Part shown: positions 18,074-26,733 of the stretch, piece after piece
Position numbering within the stretch: the stretch's first letter is position 1
How the letters are laid out: each line of letters opens with the position of its first letter
From: Paenibacillus cellulositrophicus
GTDB lineage: Bacteria; Bacillota; Bacilli; Paenibacillales; Paenibacillaceae
Direction of reading: 5' to 3'
Length of the DNA: 64,000 nt
NCBI RefSeq assembly: GCF_009363095.1
Contig: NZ_CP045296.1
Location: 310,001 to 374,000 of the forward strand
Program-made: the position numbers and the translations under genes
Notes under the pieces: model-generated
Told to the model about the DNA's origin: nothing
Database searches by the model: none
What the model saw: only the letters and a program-made list of their open reading frames with translations

Positions 18074-19444
18074 GTGGAAAGGCAAGTCGAAGAATTGTGG
18101 CACCAGGTCCTGTCCATGATTCAAAAGAAGATCAGCAAGCCCAGCTATGATACGTGGCTGAAATCGACGAAGGCCGTCAGTTTGCAGGATAACGTCCTGA
18201 CAATCAGCACGCCCAACACGTTTACGCAGGAATGGCTGGAGAATCGGTATACCAAGCTCATTTTGACAGCGGTTCGCGAATGCATGGATGCTCAGCCGGA
18301 GCTTCATATCATTACCCAGGATGAGCTGGAGACCGAGAGAAGATCCGCATCACCCGAACCGGCTGCCCTCATAGAGGATAATATCCTGAACGATCCAGTT
18401 TTTGCCGCCATGCTGAACCCAAAATACACCTTCGATACGTTCGTCGTCGGACTCGGCAACCGTTTTGCTCATGCAGCTGCACTGGCTGTAGCGGACGCGC
18501 CGGGCAAGGCGTATAACCCGCTGTTTTTGTACGGCGGTGTCGGTTTGGGGAAAACCCACTTGATGCAGGCGATCGGCCACTATGTGCTGGAGCACAATCC
18601 GCAGGCGAAGGTGCTCTATTTATCCTCCGAAAAGTTCACCAACCAGTTTATCAACGCCATCATGAACAACCGCGGCGAAGCTTTCCGTAACAAGTACCGC
18701 AACATCGACGTGCTTCTGATCGACGACATCCAGTTTATCGCCGGCAAGGAGCAGACACAGGAAGAGTTTTTCCATACTTTCAACGCACTGAAAGAAATGG
18801 GGAAGGCAATCATCATTTCCAGCGACCGTCCGCCCAAGGAAATCCCCACCCTGGAGGAACGGCTGCGTTCCCGCTTTGAATGGGGACTCATCACGGATAT
18901 TCAGCCCCCGGATCTGGAGACCCGGATTGCTATTCTGCGCAAGAAGGCGAAGGCGGAGCATCTCGACATTCCGAACGAAGCGATGGTATACATCGCCAGC
19001 CATATTCATACAAACGTCCGTGAGCTCGAAGGGGCTCTTATCCGCGTCATCGCTTATTCCTCGCTTGTGAATCAGGACATCACCGTGCATATGACAGCCG
19101 AAGCACTAAAAAATATGATCTCGCAGTCACGTCCCCAAATGATCTCGATCCAGGACATCCAGGAGCGGGTGGGAGATTATTATGGTCTGCGCATCGAGGA
19201 TTTTAAAGCACGGAAACGGACAAGGGCAGTAGCTTTTCCCCGGCAAATCGCCATGTATCTGTCCAGGGAGCTGACCGATTACTCGCTGCCCAAAATCGGG
19301 GAAGCTTTTGGCGGCAGGGACCATACGACCGTCATCCACGCCCATGAAAAAATCGCCTCGGTTATTCGTGAGGACCAGGAGATTCATCAAATCGTAAGCC
19401 GGTTGTCCGAGAACATTAAAAGCCGCATCCAACCGCGCGTGTAG
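18074..19444 (+). CDS. dnaA: DnaA-type replication initiator, probably a second copy
   Basis: 456 residues with the full DnaA layout. Domain I is 1-85 (ISKPSYDTWLKSTKA). Domain II is short. Domain III, the AAA+ ATPase, has Walker A GGVGLGKTHL near 154, Walker B LLIDDIQF near 214 and the arginine-finger region ERLRSRFEWGL. Domain IV has the DNA-contact signature GGRDHTTVIHAHEKI. All key motifs are intact, so it should bind ATP and DnaA boxes. The context is unlike a chromosomal dnaA: no dnaN, recF, gyrB or rpmH nearby, with a P450 before it and a quinone oxidoreductase after it. No DnaA-box cluster was found around it. The GTG start follows AAGGAG by about ten bases. A paralogue is inferred, since the rest of the genome is unseen. 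Confidence 0.9.
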   Translation: MERQVEELWHQVLSMIQKKISKPSYDTWLKSTKAVSLQDNVLTISTPNTFTQEWLENRYTKLILTAVRECMDAQPELHIITQDELETERRSASPEPAALIEDNILNDPVFAAMLNPKYTFDTFVVGLGNRFAHAAALAVADAPGKAYNPLFLYGGVGLGKTHLMQAIGHYVLEHNPQAKVLYLSSEKFTNQFINAIMNNRGEAFRNKYRNIDVLLIDDIQFIAGKEQTQEEFFHTFNALKEMGKAIIISSDRPPKEIPTLEERLRSRFEWGLITDIQPPDLETRIAILRKKAKAEHLDIPNEAMVYIASHIHTNVRELEGALIRVIAYSSLVNQDITVHMTAEALKNMISQSRPQMISIQDIQERVGDYYGLRIEDFKARKRTRAVAFPRQIAMYLSRELTDYSLPKIGEAFGGRDHTTVIHAHEKIASVIREDQEIHQIVSRLSENIKSRIQPRV

Positions 19445-19489
19445 CCTGTTATTTTTTATACCCGTATAATCTGAACCTGTCTGCCTCAG

Positions 19490-19535
19490 ACCCTCCTTGG
19501 TAAGATAACGGCATAAACCATCTACCAGGGAGGTT
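19490..19535 (+). promoter_or_regulatory. Inverted repeat covering the ribosome site of the next gene
   Basis: ACCCTCCTTGGTA (19490-19502) and TACCAGGGAGGTT (19523-19535) are complementary except at two positions. The right arm contains GGGAGG, the ribosome-binding site of the oxidoreductase starting at 19542. The repeat could fold over the site in RNA or act as a DNA operator. Confidence 0.5.
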
Positions 19536-19541
19536 CTTTAT

Positions 19542-20531
19542 ATGAAATCAATCGTCATTGAAAGAGCGGGCGGAACAGAAGTGCTTAAGGTGAGGGAAAT
19601 GCCGGATCTTGCACCAAGATACGGGGAAATGATCGTGGACGTGGCGTATGCAGGCGTCGGGCTCGTGGATATTTTGATCCGCAAAGGCGGGTTTACGGAG
19701 CTGTTTCCGTATCCGGTGATTCCGGGGCTTGAGGTGTCCGGATTCGTCCGCTCAATCGGGGACGGAGTTGAAGGGTTCCGGATCGGCCAGCCGGTCGCTT
19801 CCATGAAGCTGCTTGAGCTTGGCGGATACGCTACCCAGGCCAGAGTGACGCCGCAGCTTACGGTTCCGCTCGATTCGCTCGGAGGAGATCTCGATATGGC
19901 CGAGGCGGCAGCCTCCATCGTCAACTTAACAACCGCCTACTTTGCGGTCAAGCAGGTGAACCGGATGAGGCAGGGGGACACGGCGCTGGTTCACGCCGCC
20001 GCAGGCGGACTCGGCAGCTTTCTGGGGCAAATCGCCAAACGGTTTGGCGCTGGGAAGGTGCTGGGGACGGTGGGTTCGCCGGATAAAATCAAGCTGGCCG
20101 CTTCGCTAGGATACGACGAACTGCTGCTGCGCTCCGATTTTGTGAACGAAGTGAAGCGGATCGCGGGAGTACAGGGGGTCGACACCGTATTTGACCCGGT
20201 TGGGGGCGAGACGAGGGCACGCAGCCTGGAGCTCCTGCGACCGCTGGGACAAATCGTCGCTCTGGGCAACGCCAGCGGCGGCGAGCTGGCGCATCAGAGC
20301 AACGAGATTTGGCTCGGCAACCAGAGCATCGCCGGCTTTAACCTGGGGGCGTATGCCATATATGATCCGGTTGGCGTGGGGCAGGCGGCCAGGGAAGCGC
20401 TGCAGCTGCTCGCCAGCAGAGAGGTCCGCTCGGAGGTGCACGGCATTTACCCGATGGAGGACGCCTCCGAGGCGCATCGTCTGCTCGAAAGCGGCCAAAC
20501 GATGGGCAAACTCGTTCTGCAGATGGGATAA
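19542..20531 (+). CDS. NADPH:quinone oxidoreductase-like MDR protein
   Basis: 329 residues, zeta-crystallin/QOR branch of the medium-chain dehydrogenases. There is a GroES-like N-terminus without zinc-binding cysteines (PVIPGLEVSGFVRSIGDGV). The NADPH-binding Rossmann motif is ALVHAAAGGLGSFLGQIAKRFG near 149-170, followed by DTVFDPVGGETRARSLELL. It probably reduces quinones or unsaturated carbonyls with NADPH in the cytoplasm. The ATG at 19542 has GGGAGG nine bases upstream, inside an inverted repeat. A TATAAT at 19465-19470 may be its own -10. It is otherwise isolated, with a terminator-like hairpin before the next gene. Confidence 0.88.
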   Translation: MKSIVIERAGGTEVLKVREMPDLAPRYGEMIVDVAYAGVGLVDILIRKGGFTELFPYPVIPGLEVSGFVRSIGDGVEGFRIGQPVASMKLLELGGYATQARVTPQLTVPLDSLGGDLDMAEAAASIVNLTTAYFAVKQVNRMRQGDTALVHAAAGGLGSFLGQIAKRFGAGKVLGTVGSPDKIKLAASLGYDELLLRSDFVNEVKRIAGVQGVDTVFDPVGGETRARSLELLRPLGQIVALGNASGGELAHQSNEIWLGNQSIAGFNLGAYAIYDPVGVGQAAREALQLLASREVRSEVHGIYPMEDASEAHRLLESGQTMGKLVLQMG

Positions 20532-20682
20532 GCGCTACAGGTCCCTTATCAGCGTTCTCAGTCACAGGGTTCGTGAGAATCCTAATCAGATGAATGCTTA
20601 TAATAGGAGCCTCTTGAATGACTATAGTCTGCAGCCTTTTGTGTGAGCCCTTGCCCGCCTGAAAGTCTGCATCTTATATATG

Positions 20683-20723
20683 AGCCTCTTACCCGCTTGA
20701 ACGCGGAGCGGAGGCTTTCTTTT
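20683..20723 (+). terminator. Terminator-like hairpin
   Basis: AGCCTC (20683-20688) pairs with GAGGCT (20711-20716) and is followed by TTCTTTT. It lies between the oxidoreductase and the XRE gene. Confidence 0.55.
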
Positions 20724-20795
20724 ACGGCGGGAGGGGTGGTATCATTTGAATCGTGGAGTTTATGGAACGTTGTACATCTCGGAGGTGATGCTAAC

Positions 20796-21635
20796 ATGAT
20801 GCAAACCCGGAATCTGCTCGGGGAATTTTTGAAATCGCGCAGGGAAAGGCTTCAACCGGCGGACGTCGGGGTTAGCGGGGGATACGGCAGAAGAAGGACT
20901 CCCGGACTTCGCCGTGAAGAGGTGGCGGAAATCGCTAATGTCAGCACTACCTGGTACACATGGCTGGAGCAGGGGAGAGACGTGGCCGCTTCCAGGGAAG
21001 TCATGGAGAACATCGCCAGGGCGCTGCTCCTGTCTCCCGACGAGAAGCTGCATGTCATGCGGCTGGCGGGATTCGGCGATCTTCCGGACTGGTCCGCGCC
21101 GGCGGCCGTCCCGCCGTTGGAGCCAGGACTGCAGAAAATTATTGATCAGCTGCGCTATCCAGCCATCTTGGTCAACCGCCGGACCGAAATTATGGCTTGG
21201 AACCGCCAGGCTCCCCGGCTGTTGTATGACTTTCTGGAAGATCCGGTAATGGGCCGCAACATGGTCTGGTCCATTTTCATGAATCCGTATTTGCGGGAAC
21301 GCGTCCTGAACTGGGAGGAGTTTGCCGCATACAGTGCAGCCATTCTCCGCGCCTACCATGGTCAATCAAAGGGGGACCCGTGGTACGAGGCGTTTGCCCA
21401 GAAGTTGTCCGAAGTAAGCCCGGAATTTAGGGCGCTCTGGGACTCACACGATGTACGGGAGAAGCAGGTGCAGCCTTTCGTGCTGAACCATCCCGACCTT
21501 GGGCCGTTATCCTTTGAAATCAACACGTTTGCCCATATTAATGGCAATGAAGACCTGCACTGCTGCGTCTATTCTCCGCTGGCCGGAACCGGAACCGAGG
21601 AGAAGCTGGATCTGGACGCGCAAAAAACGCCGTAG
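20796..21635 (+). CDS. XRE-family regulator with MmyB-like ligand domain
   Basis: 279 residues. The N-terminal Xre helix-turn-helix is about 5-85, with the hallmark RRTPGLRREEVAEIANVSTTWYTWLEQGRD. The C-terminal part, about 110-265, matches the MmyB-like domain (ILVNRRTEIMAWNRQA, then FVLNHPDLGPLSFE), thought to bind a small hydrophobic ligand. ATG 20796 is chosen because GGAGGTGATG lies six bases upstream; longer in-frame starts run through the preceding terminator. It may control the convergent MFS exporter, a frequent neighbour type, but that is inference. Its stop codon sits inside the terminator stem. Confidence 0.9.
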   Translation: MMQTRNLLGEFLKSRRERLQPADVGVSGGYGRRRTPGLRREEVAEIANVSTTWYTWLEQGRDVAASREVMENIARALLLSPDEKLHVMRLAGFGDLPDWSAPAAVPPLEPGLQKIIDQLRYPAILVNRRTEIMAWNRQAPRLLYDFLEDPVMGRNMVWSIFMNPYLRERVLNWEEFAAYSAAILRAYHGQSKGDPWYEAFAQKLSEVSPEFRALWDSHDVREKQVQPFVLNHPDLGPLSFEINTFAHINGNEDLHCCVYSPLAGTGTEEKLDLDAQKTP

Positions 21636-21661
21636 CCGGATGACCGGCTGCGGCGTTTTTA
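21622..21661 (+). terminator. Strong terminator overlapping the XRE stop codon
   Basis: AAAAAACGCCGTAGCCGG, ATGA, CCGGCTGCGGCGTTTTT form a 12-bp stem with one G-T pair. The TAG stop at 21633-21635 lies in the left arm. A and T runs on both sides make it potentially bidirectional. Confidence 0.9.
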
Positions 21662-21761
21662 AGAGATATGAAAGTATAAACTTCCGAGGTTAAACATCCT
21701 TATTTCGCTAGAAAAACTCCCTCTAAAAGCGGTCTGTTTCCTTTGAATGTACGTCGACCGG

Positions 21762-22967
21762 CTACATCGTGTGAATCCGGGCTGCAGTCCCGATACTCAA
21801 ATGCTCTTGATCCAGCTGATGGCAGCGGGCCGTTACGGCAAAAGCGCCGATCGAAAAAGCCAGTGCCGCCCACGGTAAATAAGCCAAACCGATACTGTCG
21901 ACGACCAGGCTGCCAAGCAGGGAGCCACAGGCGATGCCAAGGTTGGAGGCCACCGGCATCAGGGTCGAGGCAAAGTCCTTGGACCCGCCGGCCGATGCGT
22001 CGGCGAGATCGATTAGATACAGCTGAACGGCGGCGCTCAGGGCGTAGGAAAACAAGGCAATGAGCATCAGGCAGAGAACGGCAGCCCAGGTGAAGCTCAG
22101 GGTCAGGGCAAGGGCCAGCATCATCAGGCTCTGAACGATAAATACAATTTTGAGCTTGGACCTCGAATCCCCTTCGGCTACCTTGGCTCCGATCCAATTG
22201 CTCAGGATGGTCAGGCCGCCATAACCGAGCAGCACAGCGCTTGTCCACTGCTTCGGAATGCGGAGCACGTTCTCAAGAATCGGTGTGATATAGGTATAGA
22301 CGATAAAGACTGAGCCCACGCCGAGCACCGGAATCAAGAAAGCCATCCGGATGCGGCGGTTTGCGAACAAGGCGAACTGCTGTTTCATAGAGCTGACGCT
22401 GACGGTATCGCTTTTCGGCAGAACCGAAGCGATGAAGAACAGCGGAATGATGCCCACTGCGGAGGTGACGATGAATGCCGCCCGCCATCCGAGCAGCTGG
22501 CCGATATAGGTGCCGACCGGCACGCCCAGGACGTTGGCGATCGAAAAGCCGCCGATGATCCATGCAACGGCGCCTGCTCGGCGGGAAGCCTGGATGTGTT
22601 CACTGGCCGCGGCAATGGACAGTGACAAGGTCAACCCGCACAAAATGGCTGTGATGACCCGGATCACAAACATCAGGGCGAAATTGCCGGCGAAAATCGT
22701 CAGGGCGTTCAGCACCAGCAGGGCCGCATAGCCCGACAAAATGGTCACATGCCGGGGGATGCGTCCCAAGAGGCTGACGGCAAACGGTGTGCCGACCGCA
22801 TAAGCGATGGCGAAGCTGGATACGAGGATGCCGGCGGCCGCCAGGGATACGCCCAAACTGACGCTGATATCCTTCAGCAGGCCGACGATAACGTATTCGG
22901 TCGTCCCCAGCACGAACGCGGCAAAAGTGAAGGCAAAGATCAGAATGGTTTCTTTTTTAGTTGTCAT
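21762..22967 (-). CDS. MFS exporter, AraJ/YdhP-like
   Basis: About 401 residues, twelve predicted membrane segments. The N-terminal half has FVLGTTEYVIVGLLKDIS and the loop SLLGRIPRHVTILSG, typical of the AraJ/YdhP/PucK-like drug or sugar efflux group of the major facilitator superfamily. Export is by proton antiport by family; the substrate is unknown. The start is placed at ATG 22967 (MTTKKETI), preceded by AGGAGAAGAGAGA. An upstream in-frame ATG at 23030 would add 21 charged residues and lacks a better ribosome site. It converges with the XRE gene and is divergent from the aminotransferase. Confidence 0.85.
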   Translation of the reverse strand: MTTKKETILIFAFTFAAFVLGTTEYVIVGLLKDISVSLGVSLAAAGILVSSFAIAYAVGTPFAVSLLGRIPRHVTILSGYAALLVLNALTIFAGNFALMFVIRVITAILCGLTLSLSIAAASEHIQASRRAGAVAWIIGGFSIANVLGVPVGTYIGQLLGWRAAFIVTSAVGIIPLFFIASVLPKSDTVSVSSMKQQFALFANRRIRMAFLIPVLGVGSVFIVYTYITPILENVLRIPKQWTSAVLLGYGGLTILSNWIGAKVAEGDSRSKLKIVFIVQSLMMLALALTLSFTWAAVLCLMLIALFSYALSAAVQLYLIDLADASAGGSKDFASTLMPVASNLGIACGSLLGSLVVDSIGLAYLPWAALAFSIGAFAVTARCHQLDQEHLSIGTAARIHTM

Positions 22968-23088
22968 GGTTCTCTCTTCTCCTGGGTGTCTATTTTTTTC
23001 TTTGATCTTACAGGATGAAAGGCTTTTCAAGTCAATAAAAAAATTGTCGAACGGTGCTAGAAGGTAGGGGAGTCTCGTTTAAAAACCA

Positions 23089-23097
23089 TGCTATAAT
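23089..23097 (+). promoter_or_regulatory. Extended -10 promoter of the aminotransferase gene
   Basis: TGCTATAAT, a consensus extended -10 with no clear -35. It overlaps the ATG at 23096, which therefore should not be the translation start. Confidence 0.6.
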
Positions 23098-23122
23098 GAA
23101 AGGAAAAAGCAGGTGGACGGAT

Positions 23123-24352
23123 TTGACGAATCATACAACCAGACCTTGGCGCGCCGATAAGCTGTCGCGTTTAGGTTCCTCTATTTTTGCGGAGGTGGCC
23201 GCTTGGAAGAAAGAAGCCGAAATGGCCGGTCGTGACCTGATCGACCTAAGCATCGGCAGCCCGGATCTCGGACCCACGGAGGCGGTGCGCCGCGCCTTAA
23301 GCGAAGCTGTGCTTGACGAAAAAAACTATACGTATCCCGGCTCGGCAGGCAGCGATGCGTTCCGGGAGAAATGTGCCGCATGGATGGAGCATCGCTTCAA
23401 TGTGCGCCTGGATCCGAAGGCGGAAGTGCTGTCCCTCATGGGTTCGCAGGACGGGCTGGCGCATTTGGCTCAGGCGATCTGCAATCCTGGCGACTTGGCG
23501 ATCGTCCCGAATCCGGGATATCCGATTTATGCCGGTTCGCTGGCCATTGCAGGCGTGAAGCCCTATGAAATGCCGCTTCGGGAAGAGCACGGCTTCTTGC
23601 CCGATTTGGAGAGCATCCCGGACGAAATTTGGGAGCAGGCGGTATTTATCCTATTGAACTTCCCAGGTAATCCGATTGCGGCAACGGCGGACCGGCCGTA
23701 TTTTGAACGGCTAGTCACCTTGGCTCGAAAATGGAACGTGCTGATCGTTCATGACCTGGCCTATTCGGAAATGGGCTTTGACGGTTACCGGCCGCCAAGC
23801 ATTCTGGAAACCCCAGGTGCAATCGAAACGGCCGTCGAGTTCCATTCGTTCTCCAAGAGCTTTAATATGGCGGGCTGCCGGATCGGATTTTTGGCCGGAA
23901 ACCGCGATGTCCTCGCTTCGCTGCTGGAGCTGAAGAACAACATCGATTACGGCGTCTTCGGACCGATCCAGACGGCGGCGATCGCCGCGCTGGAGCAGGC
24001 GATGGCCCCCTCTCAGTCCACTGCCGGGGTGGCCGCATTGTACGAACGCCGCCGGGACGCGCTGATCGATGCGCTCGCGCGGGAGGGCTGGGTCGTACCC
24101 AAGCCGAAGGCGACGATGTTTGCCTGGGCGAAGCTGCCGGCAGCTTTCCTGGAAGGCGCAGAGCCCTGGAGTTCCCGGCAGTTTGCCCGGGAACTGCTGC
24201 TGGGAACAGGGGTGGCCGTGATCCCCGGGGACGGATTTGGTTCGGAAGGGGAAGGTTATGTGCGGATCGCCCTTGTTCAGGAGGAAGCGCGTCTGCGTGA
24301 AGCGGCCGACCGGATCGGACAATTTATAACGATGCATGGAAACACGAAATAG
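23123..24352 (+). CDS. PLP-dependent class I/II aminotransferase
   Basis: About 409 residues, fold type I. Visible are YPGSAGSDAFREKCAAWM, NPGYPIYAG, the Asn and Asp of the cofactor site (NFPGNPIA; HDLAYSEMGFDGYRPPS) and the PLP lysine in EFHSFSKSFNMAGCRIGF. It resembles the PatA/LL-diaminopimelate aminotransferase group, but the amino-acid substrate cannot be fixed. The TTG at 23123 is preferred: AGGTGG lies six bases upstream, and the upstream ATG codons fall in or before the -10. It is transcribed alone and ends at a hairpin at 24382. Confidence 0.88.
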   Translation: MTNHTTRPWRADKLSRLGSSIFAEVAAWKKEAEMAGRDLIDLSIGSPDLGPTEAVRRALSEAVLDEKNYTYPGSAGSDAFREKCAAWMEHRFNVRLDPKAEVLSLMGSQDGLAHLAQAICNPGDLAIVPNPGYPIYAGSLAIAGVKPYEMPLREEHGFLPDLESIPDEIWEQAVFILLNFPGNPIAATADRPYFERLVTLARKWNVLIVHDLAYSEMGFDGYRPPSILETPGAIETAVEFHSFSKSFNMAGCRIGFLAGNRDVLASLLELKNNIDYGVFGPIQTAAIAALEQAMAPSQSTAGVAALYERRRDALIDALAREGWVVPKPKATMFAWAKLPAAFLEGAEPWSSRQFARELLLGTGVAVIPGDGFGSEGEGYVRIALVQEEARLREAADRIGQFITMHGNTK

Positions 24353-24381
24353 CAAGTGACATACCTGTCTCTATGACAGAA

Positions 24382-24413
24382 CAACCCTGCTCTTGTGAGC
24401 AGGGTTTATTTGT
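24382..24413 (+). terminator. Rho-independent terminator of the aminotransferase gene
   Basis: AACCCTGCTC, TTGT, GAGCAGGGTT followed by TATTTG. Confidence 0.85.
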
Positions 24414-24563
24414 TTATTGATTACAAACAAAAATTGATTTTTAATTCCTACTTGACAGGTGAGAATAATTGGTTTAATCTTACGTCAAGGAAATCGATTA
24501 ATATTCATTTAATGAGTGATCATTATTTTAACATTAAACTAAATATCAGCCGATTGGTCCACC
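24414..24563. other. AT-rich intergenic region upstream of marR
   Basis: It contains TTGACA at 24452-24457 with a weak TAATCT 17 bases later, and the partial palindrome AATGAGTGATCATT at 24511-24524, a conceivable MarR operator. A 60-codon open frame here starts inside the preceding terminator and is not considered a gene. Confidence 0.4.
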
Positions 24564-24620
24564 AAAGGCTCCTGTAATCCATACCGCTTCTTGCGGTTAT
24601 GGCATTCGGGGGCCTTTTTG
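24564..24620 (+). terminator. Long hairpin with T run ahead of marR
   Basis: AAAGGCTCCTGTAATCCATA with CCGC pairs imperfectly with GCGGTTATGGCATTCGGGGG and CCTTT, then TTT. It is about 86 bases before the marR start and could attenuate a transcript from the upstream TTGACA, or simply be a second terminator. Confidence 0.6.
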
Positions 24621-24705
24621 TATATCAGCATGCACGTTGATACGGATGGCTGCTACTCCATGGGGAGAGCAATGGTGGTGGTTGATGAATGGTGAAAGGA
24701 GAGAT

Positions 24706-25245
24706 ATGGAAGAGAAGCAGTGGCTTCTGATGGAGGAAGCCGATTGGTATTTTCGCAGGCTGGTTCGGAGATTCGTCAAGGAACGTGACAAAGTATCGAT
24801 TGAAGGCGTGTCCCTTCCCGGGATGCTCGTGCTAAACGCGATTCTGCATGAAGGCGAGCAGAAGCTCGGGGATCTGGCCGAACGGCTGGATTTCACCACA
24901 GGCGCGGTGACTGCTGTTTGCGACAAGCTGGAATCGCTCGGCTTCGCGCAGCGAAAGCGCCTGGAGACCGACCGCAGATCCGTTGTCCTGGACATTACGG
25001 ATAAGGGCAGGGACATGCTTGCACGCAACCGGGACGCAGGTACATACATGATCGAACGCATCTTTGGAGGCTTTACGGCCAAGGAACTAGAGGAACAAAT
25101 CGTGAATTTCAAAAGACTCTACGAGCATTTGGAAGGCTTTGCCGACGCCGTGCTGAAGCAGGCACATCCACCGGAGAACGCCGAGGAGCCGTCTCCCGGC
25201 CACCGGAAGGCAGCGCAGAGACCGAACCGATTTATTTCATATTAA
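24706..25245 (+). CDS. MarR-family transcriptional regulator
   Basis: About 179 residues. The winged helix-turn-helix is near 45-115: VLNAILHEGEQKLGDLAERL, the recognition helix TTGAVTAVCDKLESLG, and the wing FAQRKRLETDRRSVVLDITDKG. The DRR(S)xxLxLT-like wing is the MarR hallmark. ATG 24706 has AAAGGAGA five bases upstream; the ATG at 24637 would add a poorly conserved Trp-rich extension. It lies 33 bases before the arylsulfotransferase-like gene on the same strand, so it probably controls that gene and the SsuABC-type importer behind it. The ligand may be an aryl sulfate or phenol, which is inference. Confidence 0.9.
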   Translation: MEEKQWLLMEEADWYFRRLVRRFVKERDKVSIEGVSLPGMLVLNAILHEGEQKLGDLAERLDFTTGAVTAVCDKLESLGFAQRKRLETDRRSVVLDITDKGRDMLARNRDAGTYMIERIFGGFTAKELEEQIVNFKRLYEHLEGFADAVLKQAHPPENAEEPSPGHRKAAQRPNRFISY

Positions 25246-25278
25246 ATTCATTGTGAGCAGGGAAGGGAGACAAATCAT

Positions 25279-26733
25279 ATGGGACATCCAACTATTTATC
25301 CTACAGGAACGACCGTTTACCAACCAGGAAAGGCATGGAGCGGTTATACCATCTACCAGGCAGCTGACACCGGGGCACTGCTGATCGACATGAACGGCAG
25401 AGAGGTGCATTTGTGGAAGGGGCTGCGCGGTTTCCCGAACAAAATATTCCCTGGAGGCTATGTGCTGGGCAGCACTGCCGAGCGGGATCCCAAATATGGT
25501 TTTCAGGACGAAGCCAATCTGGTACAGGTCGATTGGGACGGCAATGTCGTCTGGAAATTCGACCGGTACGAATGGATTGAGGATCCGGGTCATCCCGCGC
25601 AGTGGATGGCACGCCAGCATCATGATTACCAGCGGGAAGGCAATCCGGTCGGATATTATGTGCCTGGATCCGATCCGAAAGTCGGTTCAGGCAATACGAT
25701 CATTCTCGCGCATAAAAACGTCAACCGTCCCGAAATTTCGGACATCGAGCTGCTGGACGACACGATCATCGAAGTGGATTGGGAGGGCAATGTCGTCTGG
25801 GAATGGGCCGTCAGCGATCATTTTGAAGAGCTTGGATTTGACGAAGCGGCGAAGGAGGCGTTGTACCGGGACCCGAATACACGGGCGTTCGGCACCCATT
25901 CCGGAGACTGGATGCATATCAACTCTGTATCGGTGCTCGGTCCGAATAAGCATTATGATGCAGGCGACGAGCGCTTTCATCCGGATAATCTGATTTGGGA
26001 CGCGCGGGAATCCAACATTATCGCGATCATCGATAAACGGACCGGGAACATCGTATGGAAGCTCGGCCCGGACTATTCTGGAGAAGACACCAAACATATC
26101 GGCTGGATTATCGGCCAGCACCATGCCCATCTGATTCCGAAGGGACTGCCGGGAGAGGGCAATATTCTGGTATTCGATAACGGAGGCTGGGGCGGCTATG
26201 GCAGCCCGAACCCCGAATCGCCGGATGGCGTCAAGGTGGCGCGACGCGACCATTCCCGGATTCTGGAGATTCATCCGATAACGCTGGAGATCGAATGGCA
26301 GTACACGCCGACCGAAGCCGGATTCCAGGCGCCATTGGACTCTTATCGCTTTTATAGCCCTTATATCAGCTCGGCGCAGCGGCTGCCTAACGGCAATACG
26401 CTGATTACCGAAGGAGCGGACGGAAGAATTTTCGAAGTCACGCGGGAGCATGAACTGGTGTGGGAATACATCTCTCCTTATAAAAACTCCAGAAACGCAA
26501 ATATGGTTTACCGTGCTTACCGCGTACCTTATGAATGGATTCCGCAGCTGGAGAAGCCGGTGGAGACGGAAATCGCTCCGCTTGATGTAGCCGATTACCG
26601 GCTGCCAGGCGCGGCACCGCGTGGAGCCGTGACTGCAGTCGAAGTTGAGGGTACCGTATCCTATGGCGATGGAGCCTTCTGCGTAGCGACCACGGACGAA
26701 GTCGTCAGGAAGGAACGGGATCAAGATGAGTAG
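25279..26733 (+). CDS. Arylsulfotransferase (ASST)-like beta-propeller protein
   Basis: 484 residues. Repeated blades with VDWDGNVVWKFD and VDWEGNVVWEWA, plus the ASST-family histidine motifs DWMHINSVSVLG, GQHHAHLIPKG, ILVFDNGGWGG and RLPNGNTLITEG. The family moves a sulfuryl group between phenolic compounds through a histidine intermediate without PAPS. Most studied members are periplasmic; this one has no signal peptide, so it probably acts in the cytoplasm on imported sulfate esters. It overlaps the following binding-protein gene by eight bases (ATG 26726, stop 26731-26733), showing translational coupling with an Ssu/Tau-type importer. A sulfur-scavenging role is inferred from context. GGGAGA lies upstream of the ATG. 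Confidence 0.85.
   Translation: MGHPTIYPTGTTVYQPGKAWSGYTIYQAADTGALLIDMNGREVHLWKGLRGFPNKIFPGGYVLGSTAERDPKYGFQDEANLVQVDWDGNVVWKFDRYEWIEDPGHPAQWMARQHHDYQREGNPVGYYVPGSDPKVGSGNTIILAHKNVNRPEISDIELLDDTIIEVDWEGNVVWEWAVSDHFEELGFDEAAKEALYRDPNTRAFGTHSGDWMHINSVSVLGPNKHYDAGDERFHPDNLIWDARESNIIAIIDKRTGNIVWKLGPDYSGEDTKHIGWIIGQHHAHLIPKGLPGEGNILVFDNGGWGGYGSPNPESPDGVKVARRDHSRILEIHPITLEIEWQYTPTEAGFQAPLDSYRFYSPYISSAQRLPNGNTLITEGADGRIFEVTREHELVWEYISPYKNSRNANMVYRAYRVPYEWIPQLEKPVETEIAPLDVADYRLPGAAPRGAVTAVEVEGTVSYGDGAFCVATTDEVVRKERDQDE

Noticed and set aside
24395..24577. Sixty-codon open frame upstream of marR
   Set aside because: It starts inside the aminotransferase terminator and ends within the next hairpin; no ribosome site.
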